Shown: one piece after another, positions 56,710-64,000 of the stretch
Layout: each line of letters begins with the position of its first letter
Numbering within the stretch: position 1 is the stretch's first letter
From: Methanobrevibacter olleyae
GTDB lineage: Archaea > Methanobacteriota > Methanobacteria > Methanobacteriales > Methanobacteriaceae
Assembly (NCBI RefSeq): GCF_900114585.1
Contig: NZ_FOTL01000002.1
Coordinates: forward strand, 1-64,000
Length of the DNA stretch: 64,000 nt
Reading direction: 5' to 3'
Made by a program: the position numbers and the translations under genes
The notes under the pieces: generated by a model
Seen by the model: only the letters and a program-made list of their open reading frames with translations
What the model was told of the DNA's origin: nothing
The model's database searches: none

Positions 56710-57654
56710 ATGACAGAAACTCAAAATATCAATGAGAAAGATACGGATAAGAATCAAGAAGAGATAAATAGCTTAAAAGAAGAGATAAGTTATTTAAAAG
56801 AGATTTTAGTTAGTAAAATCTTTGAAGAAGACCATTTAATTAATTTTACTTGTAAAGAAATCGAAACAGATTATTCTCTAAAATTTGGAGTTTATAAATA
56901 TAAAATAAAAGATTATAAAATTAAAATTAAAAAAACAAAAAGAACAATTGAATTAATTAAAAAAATGATTAATAAACAATCAACCAATCAGTTTAATAAA
57001 GACATTGGTGATTTGGAAGAAAATCAGATTAAAATAAATAAAACTAAAATCAACAGGCCAAAAATTAATATGGTTGAAATTGAAAACCATATTGCAAATG
57101 AGTTTAAAGAGGAAGATTTAGAATTAGAAACTGAAACTGCAAAAGTAAATATACTTATTGAAAAACATAAAAATAGCCTAAACAAAAACCAGGATTTTAA
57201 AGAATTAAATACCTGTTATAAAGATTGTATAAGAAAAATACATCCTGATTTATTACTTAAGCCAACAAGCTTTGAAGAAAACTTATTTTATAATTCTAAA
57301 GAGGCCTATGAAGATAGAGATTTAGTAGAGTTAGAATCTACACGAAATTTAATAAACATGCATAAAATTGATAAAATTCCAAAAACCTTAGAAGAGTTTG
57401 AAGAATTGAGAGATAAGATAGAAATCAACATTGAATTAGAAGAAAAAGAAATCTCTAAAATAATCAACTCTAAACCCCACACTCAGCTAAAGTTCTTATT
57501 AGATACTAAAAAAGTTAATGATTATAAAGAAGGATTGGTCACTTCTTTATTAGAAGTTGAAAAAGAGTTTATTAAAGTTAATAAGAAGTTAATTGAATTA
57601 AAAAAAGAAAACAACATCACATATAAATTGGATTTAACTAAAGAGAATGGTTGA
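56710..57654 (+). CDS. Coiled-coil protein with J-domain-like HPD motif
   Basis: 314 residues. Long coiled coils at both ends (KEEISYLKEILVSKIFEEDH; KELEEFEELRDKI-type) flank a segment around residues 168-215: CYKDCIRKIHPDLLLKPTSF, then SKEAYEDRDLVELESTRNLI. HPD at 178-180 after a basic helix is the signature of J-domains, which stimulate Hsp70 ATPase. The helix lengths are unusual, so this is a divergent or degenerate J-domain. GGAG precedes the ATG. No chaperone gene is adjacent. Confidence 0.65.
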   Translation: MTETQNINEKDTDKNQEEINSLKEEISYLKEILVSKIFEEDHLINFTCKEIETDYSLKFGVYKYKIKDYKIKIKKTKRTIELIKKMINKQSTNQFNKDIGDLEENQIKINKTKINRPKINMVEIENHIANEFKEEDLELETETAKVNILIEKHKNSLNKNQDFKELNTCYKDCIRKIHPDLLLKPTSFEENLFYNSKEAYEDRDLVELESTRNLINMHKIDKIPKTLEEFEELRDKIEINIELEEKEISKIINSKPHTQLKFLLDTKKVNDYKEGLVTSLLEVEKEFIKVNKKLIELKKENNITYKLDLTKENG

Positions 57655-57700
57655 ATATGGAATTATTGCTAGATTCTATAGGGATCATTATTAAATTTTA

Positions 57701-57773
57701 TATTGCTTTTTAAATTTTAATATTGCTCTTTAAATTATATATTGGTATTTTAAATTTTAATATTGCTTTTTAA
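57701..57773. repeat. 20-bp T-rich repeats next to the rimI 3' end
   Basis: TATTGCTTTTTAAATTTTAA and variants follow each other at 57701, 57721, 57740 and 57761, in the gap between convergent genes. Confidence 0.65.
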
Positions 57774-58220
57774 TTAATTATGAATTTTATCTGTGTTAAA
57801 AAACATAACATAGGCATCTGATCCATCTTCATAATATCTAGGAACTTTTCTATCAATTGTAAAGCCAAATTTTTGATAAAAAGAAACTGCAACATCATTG
57901 TGTGATTTTACTTCTAAAGTGATTCTATGAATATCACAAGTTTTAAATATATTCATAGCCATCATAAGTAAACGAGTAGCTATATGCTGACCACGAAACT
58001 TTTTATCAACTGCAAGAGCAATTATATGACCTAAACCTTCTTCTTTTACCCAAAATATAATATAAGCTACAACTTCACCATTTTCAACTGCTACAAGAAA
58101 ACCTGCACCAATTTCAAACAATTGCTGAAGAATAGCTACTTCATAAGGATTAGAAAAAGATTCCACTTCAATTTGATAAACTCTCTCCAAATCAGATGGA
58201 GTAAACTCACGAATAAACAT
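57774..58220 (-). CDS. rimI: Ribosomal-protein-alanine N-acetyltransferase family (RimI-like)
   Basis: 148 residues, GNAT fold. IREFTPSDLERVYQIEVESF opens it, IIALAVDKKFRGQHIATRLL (about 68-87) is the acetyl-CoA pyrophosphate loop (RGQHIA), and NDVAVSFYQKFGFTIDRKVP the late motif. Archaeal homologues acetylate the N-termini of many proteins like eukaryotic Ard1. A weak AAGG site precedes the ATG. Single gene. Confidence 0.92.
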   Translation of the reverse strand: MFIREFTPSDLERVYQIEVESFSNPYEVAILQQLFEIGAGFLVAVENGEVVAYIIFWVKEEGLGHIIALAVDKKFRGQHIATRLLMMAMNIFKTCDIHRITLEVKSHNDVAVSFYQKFGFTIDRKVPRYYEDGSDAYVMFFNTDKIHN

Positions 58221-58474
58221 ATAAAAACCTTGAAATAATTTAAATAACTAAAATCATTTAAAAAATCAATTTTAATTTAAATTAATTGTTATATTTTTAA
58301 TAAAGTTAATTTAATAATTAGAAATTTACTATTAATATTATATAATTTACTCAATTAAAAAGATTTCTAATAAATAAAAAAAATTTGCTTAGGTTTAATA
58401 AAATATTAAATAAAGAAAATATTAAATTATAAAAAATAAATATAAATTTATAAAAAAATAAAAAAGGAATAAAA

Positions 58475-58885
58475 ATGTGGAATGATTTAGAGGAGTATAT
58501 ACTTAAATTAGCTATTAAAAATAGTCAAAAGACAGGTAAAAAAACTAAAATAGTTGAAATTGGAGTTGGAAAATTTCAAACAATATCTAAAAATTTAAGT
58601 AAAAATGATAATATTGATTTAATTATGACGGATATTGACCCAGATAATGAAAACATTACTAAGGATGATGTCTTCAACCCAAACATGAATATCTATAAAA
58701 ATGCAGATATCATATTTTCAATTAGACCTCCTGCAGAATTACAAGAGGCAATAATGAAAATAAGAGACAAAATTAATGCAACATTAATCATAAAGCCATT
58801 ATTTAATGAAGATTTAAATATTAAAACTCATAAAATGCAGTTAAAAAATTATAATCGTGCTTCATTCTATATTTATGAAAAATAA
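58475..58885 (+). CDS. UPF0146 family protein
   Basis: 136 residues. KIVEIGVGKFQTISKNLSKN and DLIMTDIDPDNENITKDDVF match a minimal Rossmann fold like a methyltransferase core; YKNADIIFSIRPPAELQEAI is characteristic of this archaeal family. Function unknown; binding of SAM or another nucleotide is possible. GGAATAAAA precedes the ATG. Its last 45 coding bases are duplicated downstream. Confidence 0.87.
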   Translation: MWNDLEEYILKLAIKNSQKTGKKTKIVEIGVGKFQTISKNLSKNDNIDLIMTDIDPDNENITKDDVFNPNMNIYKNADIIFSIRPPAELQEAIMKIRDKINATLIIKPLFNEDLNIKTHKMQLKNYNRASFYIYEK

Positions 58886-58935
58886 AATTAAAAAACTATA
58901 AAAGTGATTCATTCTATATTTATGAAAAATAAAAT
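58841..58935 (+). repeat. 47-bp tandem duplication of the UPF0146 gene end
   Basis: Bases from 58841 (coding LKNYNRASFYIYEK and stop) recur from 58888 as LKNYKSDSFYIYEK and stop. The final 28 bases are identical. The 47-bp offset is out of frame. Confidence 0.92.
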
Positions 58936-59084
58936 ATTTAAATAAAATAAATTAAATATAGATTTACAGCTACAATACATTATATATAAATACAATATAA
59001 GGATTATAGAAATTCTAAAATAATGTCAGATGATTTATTCATCATAAAAACTATTTTTAACAAATCAGGAACTTGGGGATTATA

Positions 59085-61853
59085 TTGATAGAAGAAATAT
59101 TAAAACAGTACTCCACTCAAAAAGAAGGGCTAAGTAGTGCTGAAGCATATAGTCGGTTAGAAAAGTATGGTCTTAACAAACTTAAAGAACAGAATAAAGA
59201 TGGTCCTTTAAAATTATTTTTATCTCAATTTTTAGATGTTTTAATATTTATGCTTATAATTGCAGCTATAGCAAGTTACATTATTGGAAATCAGCTTGAT
59301 GCATTCGTTATTGTTGTAGTTGTTATAATTAACTCAATAATCGGATTTTTCCAGGAATACCGTGCTGAAAATGCTATGGCTAAACTTAAAAGTTTGGTAA
59401 GTACAGTTGCCCATGTAAAAAGAGATGGAAACATCAGCCGAATTCCTGGAGAAAAACTTACAATTGGAGATATTGTAATCCTTGAAGAAGGGGATAAAGT
59501 CCCTGCTGATTTAATTTTAATCGAGTCCTACGATTTATATGTAGATGAATCCTCCCTAACAGGAGAATCAAACTTAGTTAAAAAAGATACCGATTATAGT
59601 AATATTGAAGACTTTTTAAATAAAATCAAAAATATTACTAAATATTCTAAAGAGGAAAATCTTCAAAGTAAAATCCTTTCTATGAATTCAAATATCATAT
59701 TAGGAAAGGGAATAGGTGTAGTAATAGCTACTGGCATGAATACAACCATAGGTAAAATCGCTAAAATGATTCAGGAAGATGAAGAAAAAACACCATTAAC
59801 AATTAAGGTAGAAAGGCTTGGTAAAACAATTGGAATCCTTTCAATAATCATTTGTATTTTTGTCTTCTTTATTGACCTTTTCCAAAATGTAGATATTCTT
59901 GAAAGTTTTATGACTGCAGTTTCCCTTGCCGTTGCAGCAATTCCTGAAGGGCTTCCAGCAGTGCTAACATTAACTTTAGCATTAGGAATGCAAAAAATGG
60001 TAAAGTCTAATGCAATTGTTAAAAGATTATCTTCTGTAGAGACATTAGGATCATGTACTTACATTTGTACAGATAAGACAGGTACTTTAACTGAAAATAA
60101 AATGACTGTTAGAGAAGACCATCTGACAAATAAGGAAAAATCTCTATTGATCTCTGGACTATGTAATGCTGTAAGGTATGAAGATGATGAATTGATAGGA
60201 AACCCTACAGATTTAGCCCTATACAACTTTGCTTGTGAAAATGATTTTGAAGAACTTAGTAAAAATAGAAACCTTCTAAAAGAATATGAAATACCTTTAG
60301 ATAGCAATAGAAAAAGAATGACTATGGTTTATAGTGAAAATGCTGAAAATAATACTGATGAATCTACATCCAATGATAAAAATTACTATGTATTAACTAA
60401 AGGTGCACCTGAATTAATTCTAGACCTATCTAAACAGATAGATATTGATGGAAATATAAAAATTATTGATGATGAAACTAAGGATAGTATTATCTCAAAA
60501 ATTGGTGAAATGACCAATTCATCTTTAAGAGTAATCGGTCTTGCCTATAGAAAAATAGACTCTCAAAAATTTGAAAAAATATTAGACAACGATGAAAAAA
60601 GAAAAACAGACACTCAAAAATTTGAAAAAACATTAGACCATGATGAGAAGCTATTTGAAAATAAGCAGGCTTACGAAAAACATGAGCCTCATAGTGAAAA
60701 GAAAGACCATGGAGAATCTTTTGAAAGTGATTTGATTTTCACAGGTCTTATCGGCATAATGGACCCTCCAAGAGAAGAAGCTATAAAGGCAGTAGCAGAT
60801 TGTCAAAAAGCAGGAATCCATGTAGTGATGATTACTGGAGATCATAAAGACACTGCAACTGCAATAGCAAGAGAAATAGGATTAGTTCATGAAAGCCATA
60901 AATCAAAAAATTCAAAAAGCTATGATGATTCTAATGAAAAGCAAGTGTTAACTGGAGAGGAATTAGAGAATTTAAGTGATGAAGAGTATGATAAAATTGC
61001 TAAAGACATCAAAGTATATGCAAGGGTTTACCCAGAACAAAAAAGAAGGATCATTGAAGTATTGCAAAAGCAAGACGAAATAGTTTCAATGACTGGTGAT
61101 GGTGTAAATGATGCACCGGCACTTAAAAAAGCATCTATTGGAGTAGCTATGGGTAGTGGAACTGATGTAACTAAAGAGTCTGCAGATATGATTATTCAAG
61201 ATGATAACTTTGCTACAATAGTCTCTTCAATAAAGGAAGGTAGAACAATTTTTGACAATATCAAAAGATTCCTTAAGTTTCAATTATCCACAAATATTGG
61301 AGCAATACTAACTATCACCATTGGATCTTTATTAGCAATACCAACTCCATTTACACCAATTCAACTTTTATGGATTAATATCATAATGGATGGCCCTCCA
61401 GCACAATCATTAGGATTAGAAGGGCCTGAAGAGGATATAATGAAAAGACCTCCTGAAAGAGGAGAGTTAATTGACAAAAAAACTATGCTTAAAATAGCAA
61501 TCTCAGGAATTGTTATGACTATAGGAACTTTAGGATTGTTCTATTATGAATTGATGAATGGTGGGGCAAATGTAAAAACTAAGGCGGTTACCATTGCATT
61601 TACAGTATTTGTATTATATCAGCTATTTAATGCATTGAATTATAAGTCCAGCTCTAAAGTTAGAAATACTATGCTAGGCTTGTCACTTATTGGATCATTT
61701 ATATTGCAAGTTCTTGTTATATATGTACCATTCTTACAAATAATATTTAAGACCTGTTCAATTGGCCTAATCGATTGGATTTTAATAATTTTAGTATCTG
61801 GAGTGATTTTAGTTACTGATAGGATTGCTAATAAAGTTCTAGATAAGAATTAA
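59085..61853 (+). CDS. Calcium-type P-type ATPase (SERCA/PMR1-like)
   Basis: 922 residues. TTG at 59085 is the likely start, with GGGGAT four bases before; TTG 59073 overlaps that site. SSLTGESNLVKK (A domain), AAIPEGLPAVLTLTLALGMQ (helix 4 with the PEGL ion-site motif), CTDKTGTLTENKM (phosphorylated Asp), TKGAPELIL, MITGDHKDTATAI and MTGDGVNDAPALKK are all present. Ten membrane helices are expected. It pumps Ca2+ or a similar cation outward. An insert between N and P domains (about 490-545) is highly charged with a 17-residue duplication. A 36-residue one-helix protein follows. Confidence 0.95.
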   Translation: MIEEILKQYSTQKEGLSSAEAYSRLEKYGLNKLKEQNKDGPLKLFLSQFLDVLIFMLIIAAIASYIIGNQLDAFVIVVVVIINSIIGFFQEYRAENAMAKLKSLVSTVAHVKRDGNISRIPGEKLTIGDIVILEEGDKVPADLILIESYDLYVDESSLTGESNLVKKDTDYSNIEDFLNKIKNITKYSKEENLQSKILSMNSNIILGKGIGVVIATGMNTTIGKIAKMIQEDEEKTPLTIKVERLGKTIGILSIIICIFVFFIDLFQNVDILESFMTAVSLAVAAIPEGLPAVLTLTLALGMQKMVKSNAIVKRLSSVETLGSCTYICTDKTGTLTENKMTVREDHLTNKEKSLLISGLCNAVRYEDDELIGNPTDLALYNFACENDFEELSKNRNLLKEYEIPLDSNRKRMTMVYSENAENNTDESTSNDKNYYVLTKGAPELILDLSKQIDIDGNIKIIDDETKDSIISKIGEMTNSSLRVIGLAYRKIDSQKFEKILDNDEKRKTDTQKFEKTLDHDEKLFENKQAYEKHEPHSEKKDHGESFESDLIFTGLIGIMDPPREEAIKAVADCQKAGIHVVMITGDHKDTATAIAREIGLVHESHKSKNSKSYDDSNEKQVLTGEELENLSDEEYDKIAKDIKVYARVYPEQKRRIIEVLQKQDEIVSMTGDGVNDAPALKKASIGVAMGSGTDVTKESADMIIQDDNFATIVSSIKEGRTIFDNIKRFLKFQLSTNIGAILTITIGSLLAIPTPFTPIQLLWINIIMDGPPAQSLGLEGPEEDIMKRPPERGELIDKKTMLKIAISGIVMTIGTLGLFYYELMNGGANVKTKAVTIAFTVFVLYQLFNALNYKSSSKVRNTMLGLSLIGSFILQVLVIYVPFLQIIFKTCSIGLIDWILIILVSGVILVTDRIANKVLDKN

Positions 61854-61979
61854 TAATTAAAACACTTTAATTGATAAAATGAAATTATAAGAAATTAAAA
61901 ATAAATTATAAATAGTATATCAAATAAACTATAATTAATTAAAACTATTATTTATTAAATAATTATAAGGAGGAAAATC

Positions 61980-62090
61980 ATGAATTTAATAGCAGATATT
62001 GTAAGTGGACTTTCATCAATGAGCCTTGTTATGATTGCAGGATTTATCATTGTTGTTGCATTATTAACTGTAGTAGGAAGAAAAGCTTAA
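61980..62090 (+). CDS. 36-residue one-helix membrane protein
   Basis: AAGGAGGAAAATC directly before the ATG is one of the best ribosome binding sites in the window. The product begins MNLIADIVSGLSSMSL, then one hydrophobic helix (about 15-33) and a basic end (GRKA). It starts 126 bp after the P-type ATPase stop on the same strand; a TATA-like TTATAAAT near 61906 may give it a separate promoter. Size and topology recall one-helix ATPase partners such as KdpF or sarcolipin. Function not established. Confidence 0.75.
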   Translation: MNLIADIVSGLSSMSLVMIAGFIIVVALLTVVGRKA

Positions 62091-62512
62091 ATAGATAGTT
62101 CTTATTAGATAGTTTTTAGTAGATAGTTTTTAGTATTAATTTTTAAATTAATATTAATTTTATCTATATTACTAACCACCAAAAATAACCACCAAAAGTA
62201 TACTTTTTTTAAATTAATTAACCATTAAAATATATCACATTTTCATAGATCCAATCACATACCCTCTTCCAATTCACATGCAATCTAATTAAAAAATATT
62301 AATGTGAAACTTTTTTTAACTAATTCTGTACTAAAATGAATAAATTATCCATATATTAATTATAGCTAGGATATTAAGATTATACTCCTCAATGTGACTA
62401 TTTTTTAAAAAAAAGTTATTTGATTTTATTGATTAACAATGTTTAAATTAAAAAAAAGAAAAAGCATATTTGACTAATTTAAATTAATCAAATATATCAA
62501 TTATTTTTATTT
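62091..62512. other. Non-coding region between convergent genes
   Basis: About 420 bp of AT-rich DNA. T runs near 62207 and 62314 (plus strand) and A runs near 62450 may stop transcription from either side. No hairpin or frame stood out. Confidence 0.5.
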
Positions 62513-64000
62513 TTATCCTTCTTCTGTATATTTTTTATAATAACCAATTATTATTAATCCTAAGATTAATAGAATTATAAATATTATTCGATTATCATTA
62601 CTGTCCTTAATCTTTTTTATTTCTTTTTCGACATAATGCGCTTTTTTATTCACGCCATTTAATCCATTTCCAAGACTAGGGGATGCAGATGCACTTGCTA
62701 TATTAACACCAGATTCGCCATAAGTGTATTTAGTTGAATTTAAATCGCCACTTCTTGCATTAGATGGTGAAGGATTTAAATTAATACCCCTTATGTCTTG
62801 GCTAGTGTTTAATTTATTGCCCTTATCCTTTGAGATAAATGACTTTCCATTAGGATTATTGCCAAGACCATTAGCTGAATTAGAACTACTATCTGATGTA
62901 GCAAAACCATTTTGATTATTTCCAAATGCATTAGATGAATTAAAACTGCTATTTGATGTAGCCAAAGCATTTTCATTATTTCCATCATACTTTTTATCTA
63001 ACCATAATAAATCAACAGTTCTAATATAACTTGAATTTAAATAACCTTTCAACCAATCAGGCAGTTCATCTTCACTCATGAATCTACCTGGGCTAGTTCC
63101 ATTAGTATTGTTTTGGATGGTATTATTTGTTCCACATCCTCCGATTCTTGCTGCATTATCCCCCCCTAGTCCACTGGTTTCAAGAATATTATAAAGTATT
63201 CTTGAATTACTTGTATTTGAGCTTAAACCTTCATTTAAGCTTATAGCTATTGAATTAGGTGTTATGACATGATTATACATAATATCATATTTGTGATTCC
63301 CATATGTATTTTGAGAATAGCTAATACCATAAAGGCGTGTACCTTCCTTAAAGCCATCAACATCAGCGACAATAATAGTGTTATTTAATATTCTATCATC
63401 TGAGTCTTGGACTTCGATTCCACTAACCAGTGACCAGGAATCAGTTCCTGCCTTTCCAGTAATATTGATGAAATTGCTTATAATGTCAAGTTTTGTAGAA
63501 CCATAATAGTTTTCTGAATAGATTCCAATATTCGGTCCAAAGCTGAAACTTGTGAGATTGTTATAAGCGACTTTAATGTTATTTGCAGGCCCGGTTACTT
63601 GTATAGGGTAGGCAGTACCCATTCTAGTACCACCACCTAAGGTAAAAATTTCAATTGTGTTGTTTACAATTGTAACATCATCCAATCGATAAATATCTAA
63701 ACCATATAAATAATTAATTTGACCGTATTCTGTATTAAAGTCATTAATTTTTATATCATTATTATCAATAATTGCATTATTACAAGCATATATTAACACA
63801 GAAGATAAGGTAGGATATCTTGTATCTGCATATACTCCATGATTAATGGTTGAATAAACTTTATTGTTTGTAAATCTTAAGTTAGTGCATTCGCCAGCAG
63901 CAAAGGATGAAACTTTATCCATCCATACGCCACCATAAATACCATAGCTCCAATCTACATCACGTAAAGGCAAGTCAGCATTGATGAGATTATTGTAAAC
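62513..64000 (-). CDS. Adhesin-like beta-helix protein, 5' end outside window
   Basis: At least 495 residues; the frame is open to the window edge (reads VYNNLINADLPLRDVDW at the edge), so the start is missing. Right-handed beta-helix repeats (NNAIIDNNDIKINDF; VTIVNNTIEIFTLGGG; NSRILYNILETSGLGG) fill about 300 residues. A Ser/Asn/Gly-rich stalk with repeats (FATSDSSSNSANGLGNNPNG) follows, then one membrane helix (IIFIILLILGLIIIGYY) and a short tail. It is a surface protein, anchored unlike the adhesin at 50.5 kb. Ligand unknown. Confidence 0.88.
   Translation of the reverse strand, partial: VYNNLINADLPLRDVDWSYGIYGGVWMDKVSSFAAGECTNLRFTNNKVYSTINHGVYADTRYPTLSSVLIYACNNAIIDNNDIKINDFNTEYGQINYLYGLDIYRLDDVTIVNNTIEIFTLGGGTRMGTAYPIQVTGPANNIKVAYNNLTSFSFGPNIGIYSENYYGSTKLDIISNFINITGKAGTDSWSLVSGIEVQDSDDRILNNTIIVADVDGFKEGTRLYGISYSQNTYGNHKYDIMYNHVITPNSIAISLNEGLSSNTSNSRILYNILETSGLGGDNAARIGGCGTNNTIQNNTNGTSPGRFMSEDELPDWLKGYLNSSYIRTVDLLWLDKKYDGNNENALATSNSSFNSSNAFGNNQNGFATSDSSSNSANGLGNNPNGKSFISKDKGNKLNTSQDIRGINLNPSPSNARSGDLNSTKYTYGESGVNIASASASPSLGNGLNGVNKKAHYVEKEIKKIKDSNDNRIIFIILLILGLIIIGYYKKYTEEG

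Overview
The window looks like chromosomal DNA of a methanogenic archaeon of the Methanobacteriales, most probably a Methanobrevibacter. The evidence is very AT-rich intergenic DNA, archaeal TATA-box promoters, GGTGA/GGAGG ribosome binding sites, five clustered methanogenesis marker genes (mmp3-6-5-15-17) plus a separate mmp2, diphthine synthase, archaeal Trm5 and Nob1, a thermonicotianamine-type synthase, a protein with a pseudomurein-binding-like repeat, and two beta-helix adhesin-like proteins. No rRNA, tRNA, CRISPR array, transposase or integrase was recognised. The nearest things to accessory DNA are a DUF4143-type ATPase gene bracketed by 23-bp repeat arrays, the adhesin genes and a block of small cell-envelope genes.

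Layout. 0-10 kb: a MATE exporter, three unknown genes (two of them tandem paralogues), a thioesterase/acetyltransferase pair, gdhA, and a possible transcription regulator preceded by four tandem start-site repeats. 10-19 kb: a small unknown gene, dphB, an iron-sulfur flavoprotein-like reductase, an aldo/keto reductase-MATE operon, nicotianamine synthase and a Cys-rich C_GCAxxG_C_C protein. 19-30 kb: trm5, mtnA, a zinc alcohol dehydrogenase, nifB and the mmp cluster linked to activation of methyl-coenzyme M reductase. 30-38 kb: a polar amino-acid ABC transporter, mmp2, a DUF2117 protein, nob1, moaB, pyrE and a PRC-barrel protein. 38-50 kb: a sodium/solute symporter with a 37-residue accessory protein, an aryl-CoA ligase with an ACT protein, the repeat-flanked ATPase, and carB/carA. 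50-64 kb: an adhesin, envelope and coiled-coil proteins, a J-domain-like protein, rimI, a UPF0146 protein, a SERCA-type P-type ATPase followed by a 36-residue one-helix protein, and the 3' part of a second adhesin that runs off the window.

The most striking theme is tandem duplication of gene edges. Short stretches (about 35-50 bp) covering the end of a coding sequence are repeated in the flanking DNA at several loci (near 2.6, 13.5, 24.9, 45.3 and 58.9 kb). At 9.0 kb the start region of a gene is repeated four times, so that four 12-residue leader peptides are chained by ATGA overlaps, each with its own ribosome binding site. Other candidates are a one-helix peptide beside the calcium-type ATPase, operator-like palindromes over the probable transcription starts of the aldo/keto reductase and nicotianamine synthase units, several structured-RNA candidates, and the 23-bp periodic arrays around the ATPase gene. 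Family assignments come from sequence reading and memory of protein families; no database search was run.
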